A stretch of 64,000 nucleotides of DNA, taken from NCBI GenBank assembly GCA_028274465.1, contig CM051456.1, positions 127,674,880 to 127,738,879 of the forward strand, given 5' to 3'. Shown piece after piece: positions 24,642 through 37,511 of the stretch (positions are counted from its first letter, which is position 1; every line of letters starts with the position of its first letter). Under the pieces are notes generated by a model. That model made no database searches, had not been told where the DNA came from, and was given only the letters and a program-made list of their open reading frames with translations. Source of the stretch: Plantago ovata (Eukaryota > Streptophyta > Magnoliopsida > Lamiales > Plantaginaceae). The position numbers and the translations under genes are program-made.

Positions 24642-27021
24642 TTAGTCTTGGTACTTCATCTCAGACATCTTGAAGCCAGGCATGTCGTATGAGGCTGAAA
24701 ATTTCTCAACATCAGCCTTCAGCTCTTCAATGTCTTTGTTGTCAACCAAACCCTTGTTGAAGTCTTTGAGTAGTTTACCATGTTCCTTCTGGATCTTCAA
24801 GGTAACAGAAACTGCCCTGTGCAGAAACTCAGCAATCTGCTCAAAGTCTTTCTCAACCAACCCCCTTGATGTCATGGCTGGAGTACCTGTAATACAAATG
24901 ATAATCCATCATCAATCACCTCTGGAAGATAAATAAGACGAAATAGTGCAGATATCAATTCAATGGAACAAGTGACCAAAAATTTTCCGATAAAACAATA
25001 GTCTCCTAAACTATGTGATGCACACAGACTATCCAAAACTAAGAAATAAGCTTTACAATGGAAACGCAAGTCGCTGCTGCTTACCTATGCGAACACCACC
25101 AGGAGCCAATGCACTGCTGTCACCGAACACAGCATTCTTGTTGACAGTAATGTTGCAAAGGTCACAGAGTTTCTCAACCTTATTTCCTGTTAAAATCGAA
25201 AGGCACAGAAATACATCAGTGTAAAATTCATACCCAAATCATATTCTAAGGAACTATAGCTAAATTCAGAAATTACCTGTCAATCCAAGGGGGCGGAGGT
25301 CCCAGAGAACCAAATGGTTCTCGGTTCCACCAGTCACAAGCTTGTAGCCTTTGCTCATAAGGTAATTACCAAGAGCAACAGCATTGGCCCTAACTTGCTT
25401 TGCATAAGCCTTAAATCCAGGTGACATGGCCTGCTTAAGGGCAACAGCAAGAGCACCAATTTGGTGATTGTGAGGACCACCCTGAAGGGAAGGGAACACA
25501 GCAAAGTTGATCTTGTCCTCGAAATCATAGACTGAATCCTCAGGCTGGCCCTTCTTCGCAGGCTTGGGACCTTTGCGATAGAAGATCATACCAGCTCTAG
25601 GACCACGCAGACTCTTGTGGGTTGTGGTGGTGACCAAGTCACAGTACTCAAATGGATCTGCTGCTTCCTGTACAAACATAATTGCACCCAATAAATATTT
25701 TGCATTTTAGTATTATTATATACAATTTTTCTTATCATCCAAAGACTTATTAATGATCAGGACAAAATATCCCCTCGTTCTCAATTTTAATTTTAGCATC
25801 AATAATAGTAAATATGGTCACACCCTCAATAAGTTCAATAGTTTGCCACACTTGGGTCCAACCATACTGAGATCCTATGTTAAATATTTAGTATAGTACT
25901 ACTATTTATATCATCATGTGTCTCTATCATAGGTACCAAAAGAATGTTACCTAAAACAAATGAGGTTAGAATAAACAATCACTACTACAAACTATAAGGA
26001 CCTAGAAATGAACGAGCTATCCGACTATCCGCTATCATCCCCATGGCCAATGAATAATAGGTTCGAATTACACAAGCTAATGAACGAGCAATCACGATTC
26101 GATACAGCCACACAATGGTAAACTAGAAATGACATAGTAGTTCAATAGATCACAATTCAAAGCTAACATCATCAGTGAAACAATGCACACAACCTAAAAC
26201 AGAGACACTCTGCTGTAAGCTAGAAACAACATTGCAATCATTCAGCAGATTAGATCACAGATCAAATAGATCAAATGAACATGCAGCTTCAACAAGTAGA
26301 AACTAGCTAAACAACAATGAAAAAAACAGCAACAGAATATATACCTGAGCAGCAACAAGGCCACTAATATGCGCCATATCGCAAAGCAAAGCGCTCCAAC
26401 CTTATCCGCAATCTGCCTAAACCTCTTGTAATCCCAATCCCTAGGATAAGCACTTCCACCACAGATAATCAACTTAGGCCTAAAATCCAAGGCCTTCTCC
26501 TCGAGCTTCTCATAATCAATATAACCGGTAGTCGAATCAACCTTATACGGCAAGCTCTCGAAGTAGATCGAGGTGGCGCTAATCTTCTTCCCGCCAGAAG
26601 TGTAGTAACCGTGCGTCAAATGTCCACCAGACGGCAAATCGAGCCCCATGATCCTATCGTGCGGGTTGAGAACGGCCGTGTAGGCCGCGAAATTGGCTGG
26701 AGAGCCACTGTAGGGCTGCACATTGACTCCCCATTTGGTAGGTTCAAGGCGGTAGGCCTGGAGTGCACGCGAGCGCGTGAGGTTCTCGATCTGGTCGATG
26801 TACTCGTTGCCACCGTAGTAACGGTTGCCAGGGATGCCCTCGGAGTACTTGTTGGTGAGTGCGGAGCCTAGGGCTTCGATCACGGCGAAGGAAGTGAAAT
26901 TCTCCGAGGCGATCAGCTCGATTCCGCGGCACTGGCGGCGCTTCTCCTTCTCGATTAGGTCGTGGATCTCGGGATCCACGGTGGCGAGGGAGGTGTTGCC
27001 CCACTCTGTGACGGGATCCAT
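24642..27021 (-). CDS. SHM4: Cytosolic serine hydroxymethyltransferase, 4 exons, one-base frameshift
   Basis: SHMT is a PLP enzyme that interconverts serine plus tetrahydrofolate with glycine plus 5,10-methylene-tetrahydrofolate. Coding exons on the minus strand: 27021-26345, 25667-25277, 25186-25085, 24886-24642. Without the defect they give 472 codons including stop (471 aa), the usual length of plant cytosolic SHMT. The start MDPVTEWGN has no transit peptide, which supports the cytosol. The PLP lysine lies in [12 protein letters not shown] (Lys244 in the restored numbering). Exon 1 is 677 nt instead of 678: one base is missing at about 26388-26390, within codons 211-213 of the conserved ...[11 protein letters not shown] region. 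The downstream exons are intact and conserved, so either the base is a homopolymer sequencing error or this allele is broken. The symbol follows the closest Arabidopsis type and is not proven orthology. Confidence 0.93.
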
Positions 27022-27484
27022 TGCAGAAAGGGGGAATGTAGAGAGATAAAATGGGGGGAGATTTAGAGAGAGAAAGAGAGATTGCAGTGATGAGTGAGTG
27101 TCCGGTTGGGGTTTATATGGAGGTGGTGGTTGTGGTGGGTAGAGAAGGTAGGAAAGTTTCTGAATGGACGGAAATGTCCCTGGGAGTTGGTGAGTGACGA
27201 GATGGATCTTGGTTTCGAGTTGATACACAGATCCCGATATATCGGCGAGATGATTTTACTTTTTTGTCGGCGATAATCTTTTTTTCTCTCTTTTGTTTCT
27301 TGGGAATTAGAGAGTTTGGAAAGGCAAATTTTGGTTTCTGGTGATTTTCTTGAACACGAATGAATGATGTTAGATTTTTAGTACTCAAGTGTCGGTCGTG
27401 TTATTTTGAACTTTGAACTTTGAAGAATGATTCATGCTGCTTGGCGGTTCTTTTTATAATGGATAACATATACGTTTAAAAATA

Positions 27485-27650
27485 GTGTCAGTGAGAAGGT
27501 TTTTTTTCAATAATCGAATCATTACGAAGCTAGTAATAAATAATAAATAATCTCGCACTTGACGAGAATTGAACCTATGACCTCTAGTGTCATGGCATCT
27601 CAGTCTAACCAATTGAGCTAGACCTCATTGGTTGTGTTAGTGAGAAGGTT
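27485..27650 (-). mobile_element. tRNA-derived SINE with 17-bp target duplications
   Basis: On the minus strand the element starts at 27633 with a tRNA-like head: tagctcaattgg fits a Pol III A box, and about 35 bases further ggttcaattctcg fits a B box. A short AT-rich body follows and it ends in a run of A (the T-run at 27502-27507 on the plus strand). Flanking 17-mers gtg t(c/t)a gtgagaaggtt at 27485-27501 and 27634-27650 differ at one base and are the target-site duplications. The body is 132 bp. It lies about 480 bp upstream of the SHMT start codon. Confidence 0.85.
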
Positions 27651-27708
27651 AAAAGATAGATTGAGGTTTGAAAATATTCATATGAACTTCAACTTAGTTA
27701 AGATGATA

Positions 27709-28680
27709 CTCCCTCCAATTTTTATTAGTTGACGTTTTAATATTGTGCACAAATATTAAAGTAGGTTGTATAATCCATTAGTCATTCTCCAACCGTTGAT
27801 CCCAAAAGTAGAGCTCAACTGCGCCACGTCAGCATTCCACTAACTTAATCTCCATCTATTCTAACATGTTCCAACAGTTAATATCCATTGATCCCTTCTT
27901 TTTCATTTATTTTATTATTTCATCCTCTTTTTTTCATTAGTTTTTTGATCAATTATTTATTTCATTTTAAAACATCACATAATACATTGAATGCAATAAA
28001 TTTTAGAAAAAATTATTAAATAAAATATAGTACAATAGATTATCAAATTAAAAAAAATACACTCGTGAAAAATTAAAAGTCTTTTATATTTTAGAATTTT
28101 TGTGATTAAAATTATGTAATGTAATGGCTTATTTTAAAATTTTTATTTTATTATTTTTATTTATGCATTATTAAATATGAAAATAAAATAATAAAAATAA
28201 AAACGAAAAGAAGAAAAAAACATAAAAAAGAAAAAAAAAATACGCTAGTAGTATATGTATATTCACGCTAGTAGTAATATATGTTGTAACAATAAATAAC
28301 ACAAAAGCAAGAAAGAAAGAAACAAAAAATCAAAAAGAAAAAAATATAATATAATATGAGTTGAGCTTCGGCTCATCAGTTGAGTTCAAGTTCAACTTAA
28401 AGTTAACTTGAACTCCATTGAGCTTCTGATGGAGCTCAACATGGGGATCAACTCCTCTTGAGGGAGCTGGCCTTATTGCTCTTACTTTATCTTACTTTCT
28501 ATAGTAATTGATGAGCAAAACAAAACAAATCAATACTTCTACCTTTATGATCGTTAATGGGCTGAGAAAATAATAAAAAATGATGGATGCATGAATTTGA
28601 GGCAATGACCAGCCAAAACGTCAACTATTTAACAGATATGCTAAACTCCCAAAACGACAATTATTGTAAATTGGAGGGAG
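27709..28680. mobile_element. Mariner/Stowaway-type element, 972 bp, probably with a nested insertion
   Basis: The left end TA-ctccctccaattttta and the right end, reverse-complemented, TA-ctccctccaatttacaa form a terminal inverted repeat with flanking TA on both sides (27707-27708, 28681-28682). The gacgttttaatattg stretch just inside the left end has an inverted counterpart near 28610-28660 (gacgttttgg). The AT-rich core has its own inverted features: gttgatccc near 27798 against gggatcaac near 28444, and gagctcaac near 27812 and 28432. This suggests another small element inside. No transposase frame is seen. Confidence 0.6.
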
Positions 28681-28682
28681 TA

Positions 28683-29438
28683 CTTATTTAAGCTTTGTTT
28701 TTCTCATTTGAAAACTCATTAGTTTCATATTTGTTTAGTCTTTTTTGTATTGTTGTGTTCTGTTCAGCTTCTGAATTATGTATTATGTGTAGATGAAGAT
28801 ACCAAACTTAGATGAAGACCTCTTCCGTCTCAAATGTTTTAGATTAATAATCCAAAGAAAGAACCTAAGAAGATGAAGTTCACTGCATGAAGTTATAACC
28901 AGCATATTTCTGCTTTCTTTTTTTTTTTTTTTCAAGAACCAGCATATTTCTGTTGAATATATTAAAACACACGTTCACTGCATGATGTATGAAGATTCGT
29001 AGTGTTCTAAACTTGATTATTCAATATAGCACTAATAGAATAATAAAAGTACGACGTTGTTGCAAACCACAACCCACAAATAAGCTTTGATTCGTTAATT
29101 TCATTGGTATTGTTGTTTGCAATTGGACAACTTATCAACCACTTAAACTCTTACCTACTTGGAAAATATGTCACAATTGGTCATTAAAGTAGTATGGGTA
29201 GCAACTAGAAAAGCATTTTATATTTAATTAGAGGAATTTGGGTCCAAATCTTTTTTTAGTACAACTAACTTGTACTCCACTAATGCACTACAAGCGTTTA
29301 TAATCTCATTTCTAAAAGATCATCATTTCTTCCTCTGTATTTATGCCAACAATTCTGTACGCAATACCAACCAGTAGTACTATATTCTGAGGAATTACCA
29401 AAACACATAAAGTTAAATTTGGCAAATATTATCAGTTT
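28683..29438. other. Intergenic, 3' flank of SPT6
   Basis: About 750 bp downstream of the SPT6 stop, before the mariner-type element. It is AT-rich, with a short T-run near 28918-28932 bordered by two copies of accagcatatttctg (28899 and 28938). I saw no gene here; part of it is presumably the SPT6 3' untranslated region. Confidence 0.5.
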
Positions 29439-32400
29439 TCACCAGCCTCCACCAGATTGTGGAGCAGTTTTCTTGCTGTTATCTACACCCCATCCGGAGC
29501 TCCCTGCTGCGTCTTTGCCACCTGAACCTGAACCAGCGACACCGTCCCAACTACCCCAATCATCTTTGGGACCACCACCGCCGCCGCCATCGCCGCCCCA
29601 ACTACCCCAGCCCCCACCTGGTGAATTCTGGGTCTTCACTCCAGGAAAGTCCCCGAATCGATCTTCACTATCCTTGGCACCCCACTTTGGTGGACCTCGA
29701 TCTGAGTCCGGCCTACCACCACCATAGGAACCACGGTCACGTCCACGACCACCTCCAAATGGTCTAGGGGCTCCACTTGGATGCTCACCTCTGCCGCCAT
29801 TTCTGAAATCAGGTCTCCCTGCAATATAAATATGAATGGCATCTAATGTCTTAATACGTTCTTGACAAAACAATCTGGAATAATAAAAAGAACTGCAGAA
29901 ATATGTGATGAAATAATCTAATCATCATCAAAGCATAAGCATGTTTTTGCAAGACAGGATGACAGAACATAATGTAGGCAAGGAGAACATAGTAAAGTTC
30001 AATGGAGTTTGAATTGTCCCTATTAACAAGGGACCAACACTGCTGAACTGGAAATTTCAGGCTTTACCTGTTCTTGGAGTTCTATCTCTGTCTGTAAACG
30101 GACTTCCTCTATAAGCACCCCCATCATTAGATGAACCACCCCAACCACCACCAAACCCTGATGAGCCTCCAGTTGCAGGACTTCTCATTGGCACCATAGC
30201 AGCAACTGAACGAATCGATGGTCCAGAATCAATTGGGTCATCAATATGTCTCTGAAAATATGCCACTAAGCGGTCTATGTCCTCAAACATTCGTTTCCGG
30301 AACTTGAATCCCTTTGGATACATGCCTATGTACTCGTGATGCGGAGTTGAGCTACGTATGTAAGTCAGAACAAATGTGCCAGGATGTTCATGTGATATTC
30401 CAAAGCAATACACAATTCTCATTGGATTATCAGATTTCTCAACTTTAAGTAGCTCATCGAGTTCAGATTTAGTCCCCCTCCTAAACTTCCGGTAATTCAG
30501 CATTGCTTTAAGATGAGTTACCAATGGATCCACATAACGATCCTTCACCTGAATCATAACAAAAATACAGAAACATTAATAGAACATTGACGGAGGTTGT
30601 TTTCTCATGTTCCCAATCATTTCTAAACCTAGCAGTATCATAAGCCATTATCTATATTTTTAATACCAGATATAGTACAACTTGATATATACCAGTCTTT
30701 CAGTCTTTGGGGGATTGGGGATAACCACTACTAATATGCAGTTTCAAGATGAGATCACAAGTGCAGACCAAGAACTGTAAATAACAATTTTAATGATAGG
30801 CTTATAAATGATTAAATGGTGCTATCAGCTCAAATGCAACCTGACTGTTAACCAACAAATCACAGATACAAATGAGTAGAATCAGCTCCCCACCACCACC
30901 ACAACAACAAACAAACAAACAAACAAAACGGAAAATAACATATAGGTTTACCAAATTTAGACCATTGAGCGCTTACCTCATCAAGATCTTCAAATGTATC
31001 CTCGCCAATTTTTAGTGTTTTCCCTATTCGAAGCATGCTTGTGATATCCTTTTGTTCCTTTCCACCTTCAACTATATCCTTGTTGGCATAAACACCATCA
31101 TAAATTTTCAGAGTCAAGGTCAAATGTGAAAGTCCGCGTGAACTTGGACGATAGACACTTTCACCAGGATCCTTCTCAGACAAAAACTGGAACCAAAAAC
31201 GATTGAGTGAATATGGAGATCACCTTGCATCAAGGTTTTCATGACAAAGGAAATAGAATACAATATAGGAATTCATAACAAAAAACTCATTCTTTTCAAA
31301 GACACAAGCAGAGATGCTGACACCTATGAAATAAATTCATGATAGAATCCAGAAAATAAATGGCTCACCCCTTCTGCTTCATCAGCTGTAATATTTTTAA
31401 AGCTGGGGTGGTGAATCATGCGTGGCTTAAAATTTTTCTTCAGGAGCTCCTTCTGCTTGCGAGATTTTTCTTCATCAGTTCGTAAGGTGGTACGTTCTTC
31501 ATGGTAGTAGGGATCCATCATTCTCTGATTTTTAAACCGGTCACTCCTCATTTCACTTTCTCTGCAAGTTAAGAACACCTGATAACGATTCTTTTGGATT
31601 GACTTGATTCGGCACGTCAAAACATCACCTTCAGTTAGCTTTTCAGTTAAGTCATTGATATCCCTCCAATCATCAGTGTAGTCTTCCTTGCTAAGCATGC
31701 CAGTCAATCCAGATTCAAGGACACATATAGCTTTCTGGGGTTGAACCCTACGAACTGTTGCCTGCACGATCCTTCCTTCAGATAAGTCTCTCTCCCCTGA
31801 GATCATGTAAAATTCATCATCTTGATTAGGTTCTACATACGGTATGCGTCGATCCTGGAAGGCTTCAATCAACTCCAATCTTATATCATTAAGCGTATCC
31901 TTTTTCTCCAGACGGTTTTTTTGTTCGGCATACTCACGAATATCCACAGCCCTCAACAAGTGAGGCTTGTCTCTCACATGCTCAATAGCTAATTCCATCA
32001 TATCATCATCATCATTTATGTCATCATTTACATCCTCACGGTAAATATCCTTGGCCAACTCCTCCGCAAGCCCATAAGATTCCGGGTGTATTCTTGTGTC
32101 ATCCATCATATCAAGAACCTGACCAGTACTGGAAGCTAATCCACTCCGTCTTACTCGTAAGAATCCAGCTGCATTGATGAAAACCTTTTTACCAAGACCA
32201 TAATTGGTCAACAGATCTTTTCTGCTGTAAATGGCTCCAGCTCTTAGTAGGGACCTTTGTAGGGAAACAGCTTTTCTGGGACCCAGTCCCGAAACAAACT
32301 GCAGGGGAGCAAACAACCATTCGTGACTGGAGGCTAAATTTAGGTCGATCCCTACTTGGTTTGTAACATCGACCATAACTTGTTCAATCATTCCATACTT

Positions 32401-35400
32401 CTCGTCAGGAGTGAGAAAACTCTCCAAAGGGAAAAGCTTCCAAGATAAAATCTCCCTACCCGGTCCACATAAAGTTGCGACCATGGCCAACGGATTTTGA
32501 AGATAGCGTCCAAGAGCTACAGCGCGCCTGATGATCCCTGGAAGTAGGAAAATGAAAAGGTCCAACATTAATTGCATACTCTAGAGGATAAGAATAAAAG
32601 TAACAAAAGCGCTAAAAGAAGCTGAACAAGAAAGACAATAGAGGATTCTCCACTGAAATGCCTAAATTAATCAGGATGAGTTATACCTTCTTGCGAAGGA
32701 AGCTGATCAACAGATATGCGGGAGTTCTCATACAAATGTGGCAGAGATTCATCACCATACACAATGTTCAGATTATCCATCTCCTGACCAACATCTCTTG
32801 GATTATCTTCCACCATCTTGAAGATGATCTGATTACACGAGGGTAAAATATTAATTAAATTATAAGCTACCATGCAATTTAAAACTTGCCAGTAGAATAT
32901 CATAGCCACTACCTCATAAATATCCTCTTTCAGCCGTGTGCATGACAAATTAGCTGCTCCTAGAACAACCACATGGGGTTGGTGATCCATCATAAACTTC
33001 TGCACCCGCTGCTGATCAGTCTTCTTGCGTTGCTGTTCTTGAACACTTTGACCACGAAGACTCAGGGATCCAGCATGTAAGACATCTACAACCTCCCCGG
33101 ATGAATCCAACATTACAAAAGTCGTTGCTGGCTTTCCAGGGCCCCAGCAACAAGCCATAACTCTAGGTGCAGAATCTTCCTCTGAATTTATGTCGTGATC
33201 TTTCCGCTGATATGGTGCCAATGACACTTTATTCCACAACAGCTTTCCGTACTCCGAGAGCAACCAGGATTTCGCTCTACTAGTCAATAGTGATCTTGCT
33301 TCCTTTTCCATTGAAGGCAGAAGTAGATTGTAAAATGCATCATGAAGGATCAATTTTCTCTGCTCATTCCATAATTGTGCAGATTTACTCACACCATCAC
33401 TCAGGTAATAGTCGTTCGAGTCACTAATTAACTTCTCAAGTACTGTTTCTGGCAGCTTGACTGTAACTTGCAGGAGTTTCTCTTCTTCAGCCTTCTGAAT
33501 TAGAACCCACTGTGAATCATCAAATCTGTTAATGGGCTTTTCTCGCAACCACTTCACACCAGCAAATTGATGAAAAGAATCAATTGCTACATTTCCATCA
33601 GCAGTAGGACTAGTCGACACCACTGCAGTGTCCATAAAGATACCGCGAACATGTCTACGGACACAAGGCTCACAGCTAATCTCTATAGCTGCCTAAATTA
33701 TATAATGAAAATGTTAGCAAATGTGAAAAGGGCTCTATACAGATCATTCACGTTCTAAGAGTTCTTAATCAGAGGCTACCACGTACCATGTGCCTTGCTC
33801 CTTTCAACACAGCTTGAGGCGTCTCAAACATAGCACAAGTGTAATTGGAAGCCACCTCCTCTGGTGTCTCCTTTGGATCCACCAACTCATCCATCCTCTG
33901 CAAAAAAAGAGAATCCAATCAATTTCTCATTGTAAAACAAGAGTAACAAGAATGATGCTGAACCTACCATTTCCACTAAAGAAATGTGCAGTCCAAATTG
34001 CTCGGAGCTATAACCAAACTTGCGAGCAACGTCCCAGAGACCAGAATCACTGCAGACACTGTAATATGATTTCCTCTTTGGTCTCTTAAACTGCCCCTTA
34101 TCTAGAACAACTTCTCCGGCCGGGAAATGCAAATTAAATTTAGAGTCAACATCGTCAACCTCTCTTTCTGAATCAGAAGCTTTGAGTGACCTAGCAATTG
34201 ATTCAAAGAGTTGTCGATTTACACTTAAACGTGTCTCGTCATATACTCTGCATTTCTCTTCTTCAAATCGCCTATTGTAGTACAACAGTAATGCAACTTT
34301 TCTTTTCTGAAGAAGTAGCCACTTCTGATCCAAGTCCTGAATTGTCCATAACAACTGCAGAAAACCATTCATTAGTATCTTATTGGATCCTCCTAGCTGA
34401 CCATCCACGTTGAATGAATAGCTTACACGAAAGGAAGACGATTTTCAATAAATAATATCATAAAAAAACAAAAAGACATTGAATATAACGAAATAAACCA
34501 TTCGCAGTATAGAACAAGTACTCTCTCCGCCTAGCCAAAATTTTCCTGTCTCGCATTTCGGGGTCTACCATCCAAGACTTCCTCTTCCAATTTTGGCATG
34601 TTTTGACCCCAGATCAACTACAAACACTAACCCCATAACACACTCATATTTACACAATGGCGTTCATCATTCATCCATTTTATTCAACCAACGCCCACTT
34701 TCAACTTTTTAATCATTATTTATTTATTTATCTTTTCAAAAAAAGTTTATGAATTTTACTACTTTTTTATGTCTCACTCTTAATATTTGTGTCCCAAAAA
34801 AAATTGACATAATTAAGGTTTCATATCTAAGTTGATAATAATCGCCCACCTTGTGCCACTTGATGGGAGGTTTCTGGCTAGGATCGCCATCATTATCGGA
34901 CTGCGGCTCATTTGGATCCTTTAATAGACTCAAGATGTCCTCCTTCCGATACATGGCTATGCATGGGACCTATATTGCATATCAAAAAATCTCATATAAA
35001 CACAGGAAACACACATATATAACCAGAGTAGAATTAAGAAGTTCATACCTCCAGCTTCTGAATGTGCATTAATTCCAGAAGACTGGAAATTTCATCCTTG
35101 ATTTCATCTGGTTCAACATTCGTGGAACTTCTAAATAGAGGAGCCGGACCGTTGACAAGCTGATTATATATCCATTCCTTCTCCATGTCAATACTATCCC
35201 CGTCAATCGGTGGGTGGCCAGTACTTTCTTCCAATATCTATGGAGATGAATAAAAGATAAATTAACAATAAGGAACTCCATAATATTCCACAAAATTCTT
35301 GACTATCTTGCATCAAAATGTTTTGACAAACCTGCATTCTCTCGGGAACATCAATCTCCCGAATGCGGTCATCCTTTACTGTCATGTACTTCTCGGATAG

Positions 35401-37511
35401 TACACTGGGATCAAACTGATCCTCAAGGCTTCTTTCACCAGATTCACCAAATCTGTCCCCCACTTCCAACCTTCGAATTCTCAATAGGTCCTCAACATCA
35501 CCAAATATGTCATGAGCTTCCTGCAAAGCTGATGATGAAATTCCTGGTCGTTGCCTGACCTTCTTCACCTTCTTCCTCCTGCATCCACACAATATACATG
35601 TAAACAAGAATAAATTCATGGAGCCACATGCCAACAATTTTTTTTTATATATTAAGTACCTCACAGGAGCTCCATGCTCATCAATTTCATCTTCATCAAC
35701 AATAAAGTCAGCCATCTCATCCTCATCACCCATGTCTATATCTTCTTCATCTTCTGGCTGTTCATCTTCCTCAGCAATACCTTCCAATGGTTGTCCTAAG
35801 ATTATAGACTCCATAAGATCAGTAAGTAATTGATTAATCAAAAATAGAGGTTGATAATTTGATATGAGTAATGTAATCTAGATTTACCACCTGCATCAAA
35901 TTCCTCTTCATCAGAAAGCCCAAAAGGTTCTTCTTCAGTATCCCTCCGAGCCTTTTTTAGACGCTTAAATTTACCCTCCTAATAATAAAAAGACAGGAAT
36001 GTCCCAAAAAATGGCATCAGTAAGCATACTTGTTAAAAGACAGTCAGGGAATGACAAAACAAAAGGGCGAAATAAAACTAGAACTTGCATGTTTTGGGCG
36101 ATGAACAGCGATGTTGCTCTCCTGGAGGAGCTCATAATCATCCTCATCCAACTCGTAGGTCCTCTCAGACTCCCTATATATCGAAAAATTGTACTTTTAA
36201 GGCAAAAATTACTTTAGGCAAGGAAAAGGAAAAAATAATAAGCAATTGCCATGAGTACAAAACTTGACCTTTTCTTCCGCTTCTTCTTCTTCTGTCTCTC
36301 TTCATCACTATTGTCTCTATCCTCTTCCGCTTCCCCATCTTCTTCTTCAACGTCATCCACTATAAACCCATCTTTCTCATATTCATTCTGACCTTCTTCT
36401 GCAGTAAAAGGAGAATGAGAAAATTTGAGGATGTAATCACAATCAATCATTAAAATGCCTAATTGCGACAACAACAACAAGGGGGGGGGGGGGGGGGGGA
36501 ACTAAATCCGATAGGCATGAAATAAATGTCCTGCCCAAGTTACATTTAAATTTTACTCATCCCTAATTCATTGTATATCAACCACTTTTGCTAGGTTATA
36601 CACTAAAGACTATTCATTCAGAGGCACAAGTACAGACATTCTTTTTCTTCCTTCTTTTTAATGGAAATCCAACATGAGGATTGACAATGGCTCCCCATTT
36701 ACCGCCCATGGTGACTCAAACCCCCAACATTGGAGCATCTCACAAACTGAGCGGTGCTTCGTTGGCACCGCGAGATATTTGACTTGGCAAACCGTAGCTT
36801 GTATTCTTTACATTAGACATGGCACTATCTAATGCCAACCTGTCATATCATTGGAATCTATGCAAAAAGATGCTTCTGTAGTCCTCTTTCACACTTTAAA
36901 GCACAAAGTTCAAAGATAAAACTGTGTGTTCCACTTTGGTGTCCAAGCCAAAACACTTTCGCATTCTATAGTCACATAGAAAGATTTTTACATGGATTTC
37001 TCCTTCTGGGAATACTTAGGATGCACCAGAAATCCATGTTTTAAGACAGGAAAGAAATATTAACAACTAGCAGCAGATACTAAGGTGCACAGATCTAATT
37101 CAACAAGCACACACCAGGAACCTGCATCAGTAAGTGCTTTGAACAAGCACAGCTGAACCAAGCAGGCATCCTCAGCTAGAATTAAACAAATTAACACTAA
37201 CTAGTCAACGGCATACCACGAAAACCAAGATTATTAATATTTAAGAAAAAAAAAAAGGGACAAGGAGAGGAGCAGCATACGACACCATACCTTCTTCTTC
37301 TTCTTCATCCTCGTCATCACGATCATCAGTACGATCTCCATAGTTCTCCTCCTCGTCTCTCTCTTCCTCCTCGACCTCAACCTCATCTGCACCCAGAAAT
37401 TTCAAATGAAATCAAACCAGTGTTCCCATCTTCCAATCATGGGCAACCAACCGAAAGAATTATTACAACTATAGTACCTTCATCATCAGAAATCACATTC
37501 TTGCCCGCCAT
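29439..37511 (-). CDS. SPT6: Transcription elongation factor SPT6 (17 coding exons, ~1594 aa)
   Basis: SPT6 is a histone chaperone that travels with elongating RNA polymerase II. Exons: 37511-37478, 37386-37291, 36398-36269, 36173-36089, 35978-35891, 35795-35660, 35578-35332, 35237-35049, 34969-34850, 34354-33968, 33897-33787, 33692-32913, 32828-32687, 32537-31369, 31186-30977, 30548-30068, 29818-29439. They join in frame. The order is a very acidic N-terminus (first ~190 residues, with DEDEMADFIVDEDE), a helical core with a YqgF-like region (exon 12), a helix-hairpin-helix motif (SGLGPRKAVSLQRS) and an S1 domain in exon 14, the SH2 region from exon 14 into exon 16, and a Gly-rich tail with several WG/GW dipeptides (GGWGSWGG, DDWGSW). 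Exon 4 ends at a GC donor (36088). The exon 5 donor could be three bases later, adding one Gly. It looks functional. Confidence 0.95.
36481..36499. repeat. Poly-G run in SPT6 intron 2
   Basis: Nineteen G in a row, following caacaacaacaa, inside the ~890-bp intron between coding exons 2 and 3. Runs of this length are often misread, so the true length is uncertain. Confidence 0.9.

Noticed and set aside
26611-27276. Plus-strand genes opposite SHMT exon 1
   Set aside because: Antisense shadows of a conserved GC-rich exon, without splice logic or family similarity.
27502-27633. Functional tRNA gene
   Set aside because: The A and B box-like words are tRNA-like, but the A-tail and flanking target duplications show a SINE, and no clean acceptor stem closes around the head.
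34510-34850. Stowaway-like MITE in SPT6 intron 9
   Set aside because: A left-end-like ctctctccgcct is present, but I found no matching right end or TA duplication.
37312-37400. Microsatellite in place of coding exon 2 of SPT6
   Set aside because: The ctt/cct-rich DNA encodes the acidic Glu/Asp stretch typical of the SPT6 N-terminus and fits splice sites and frame on both sides.
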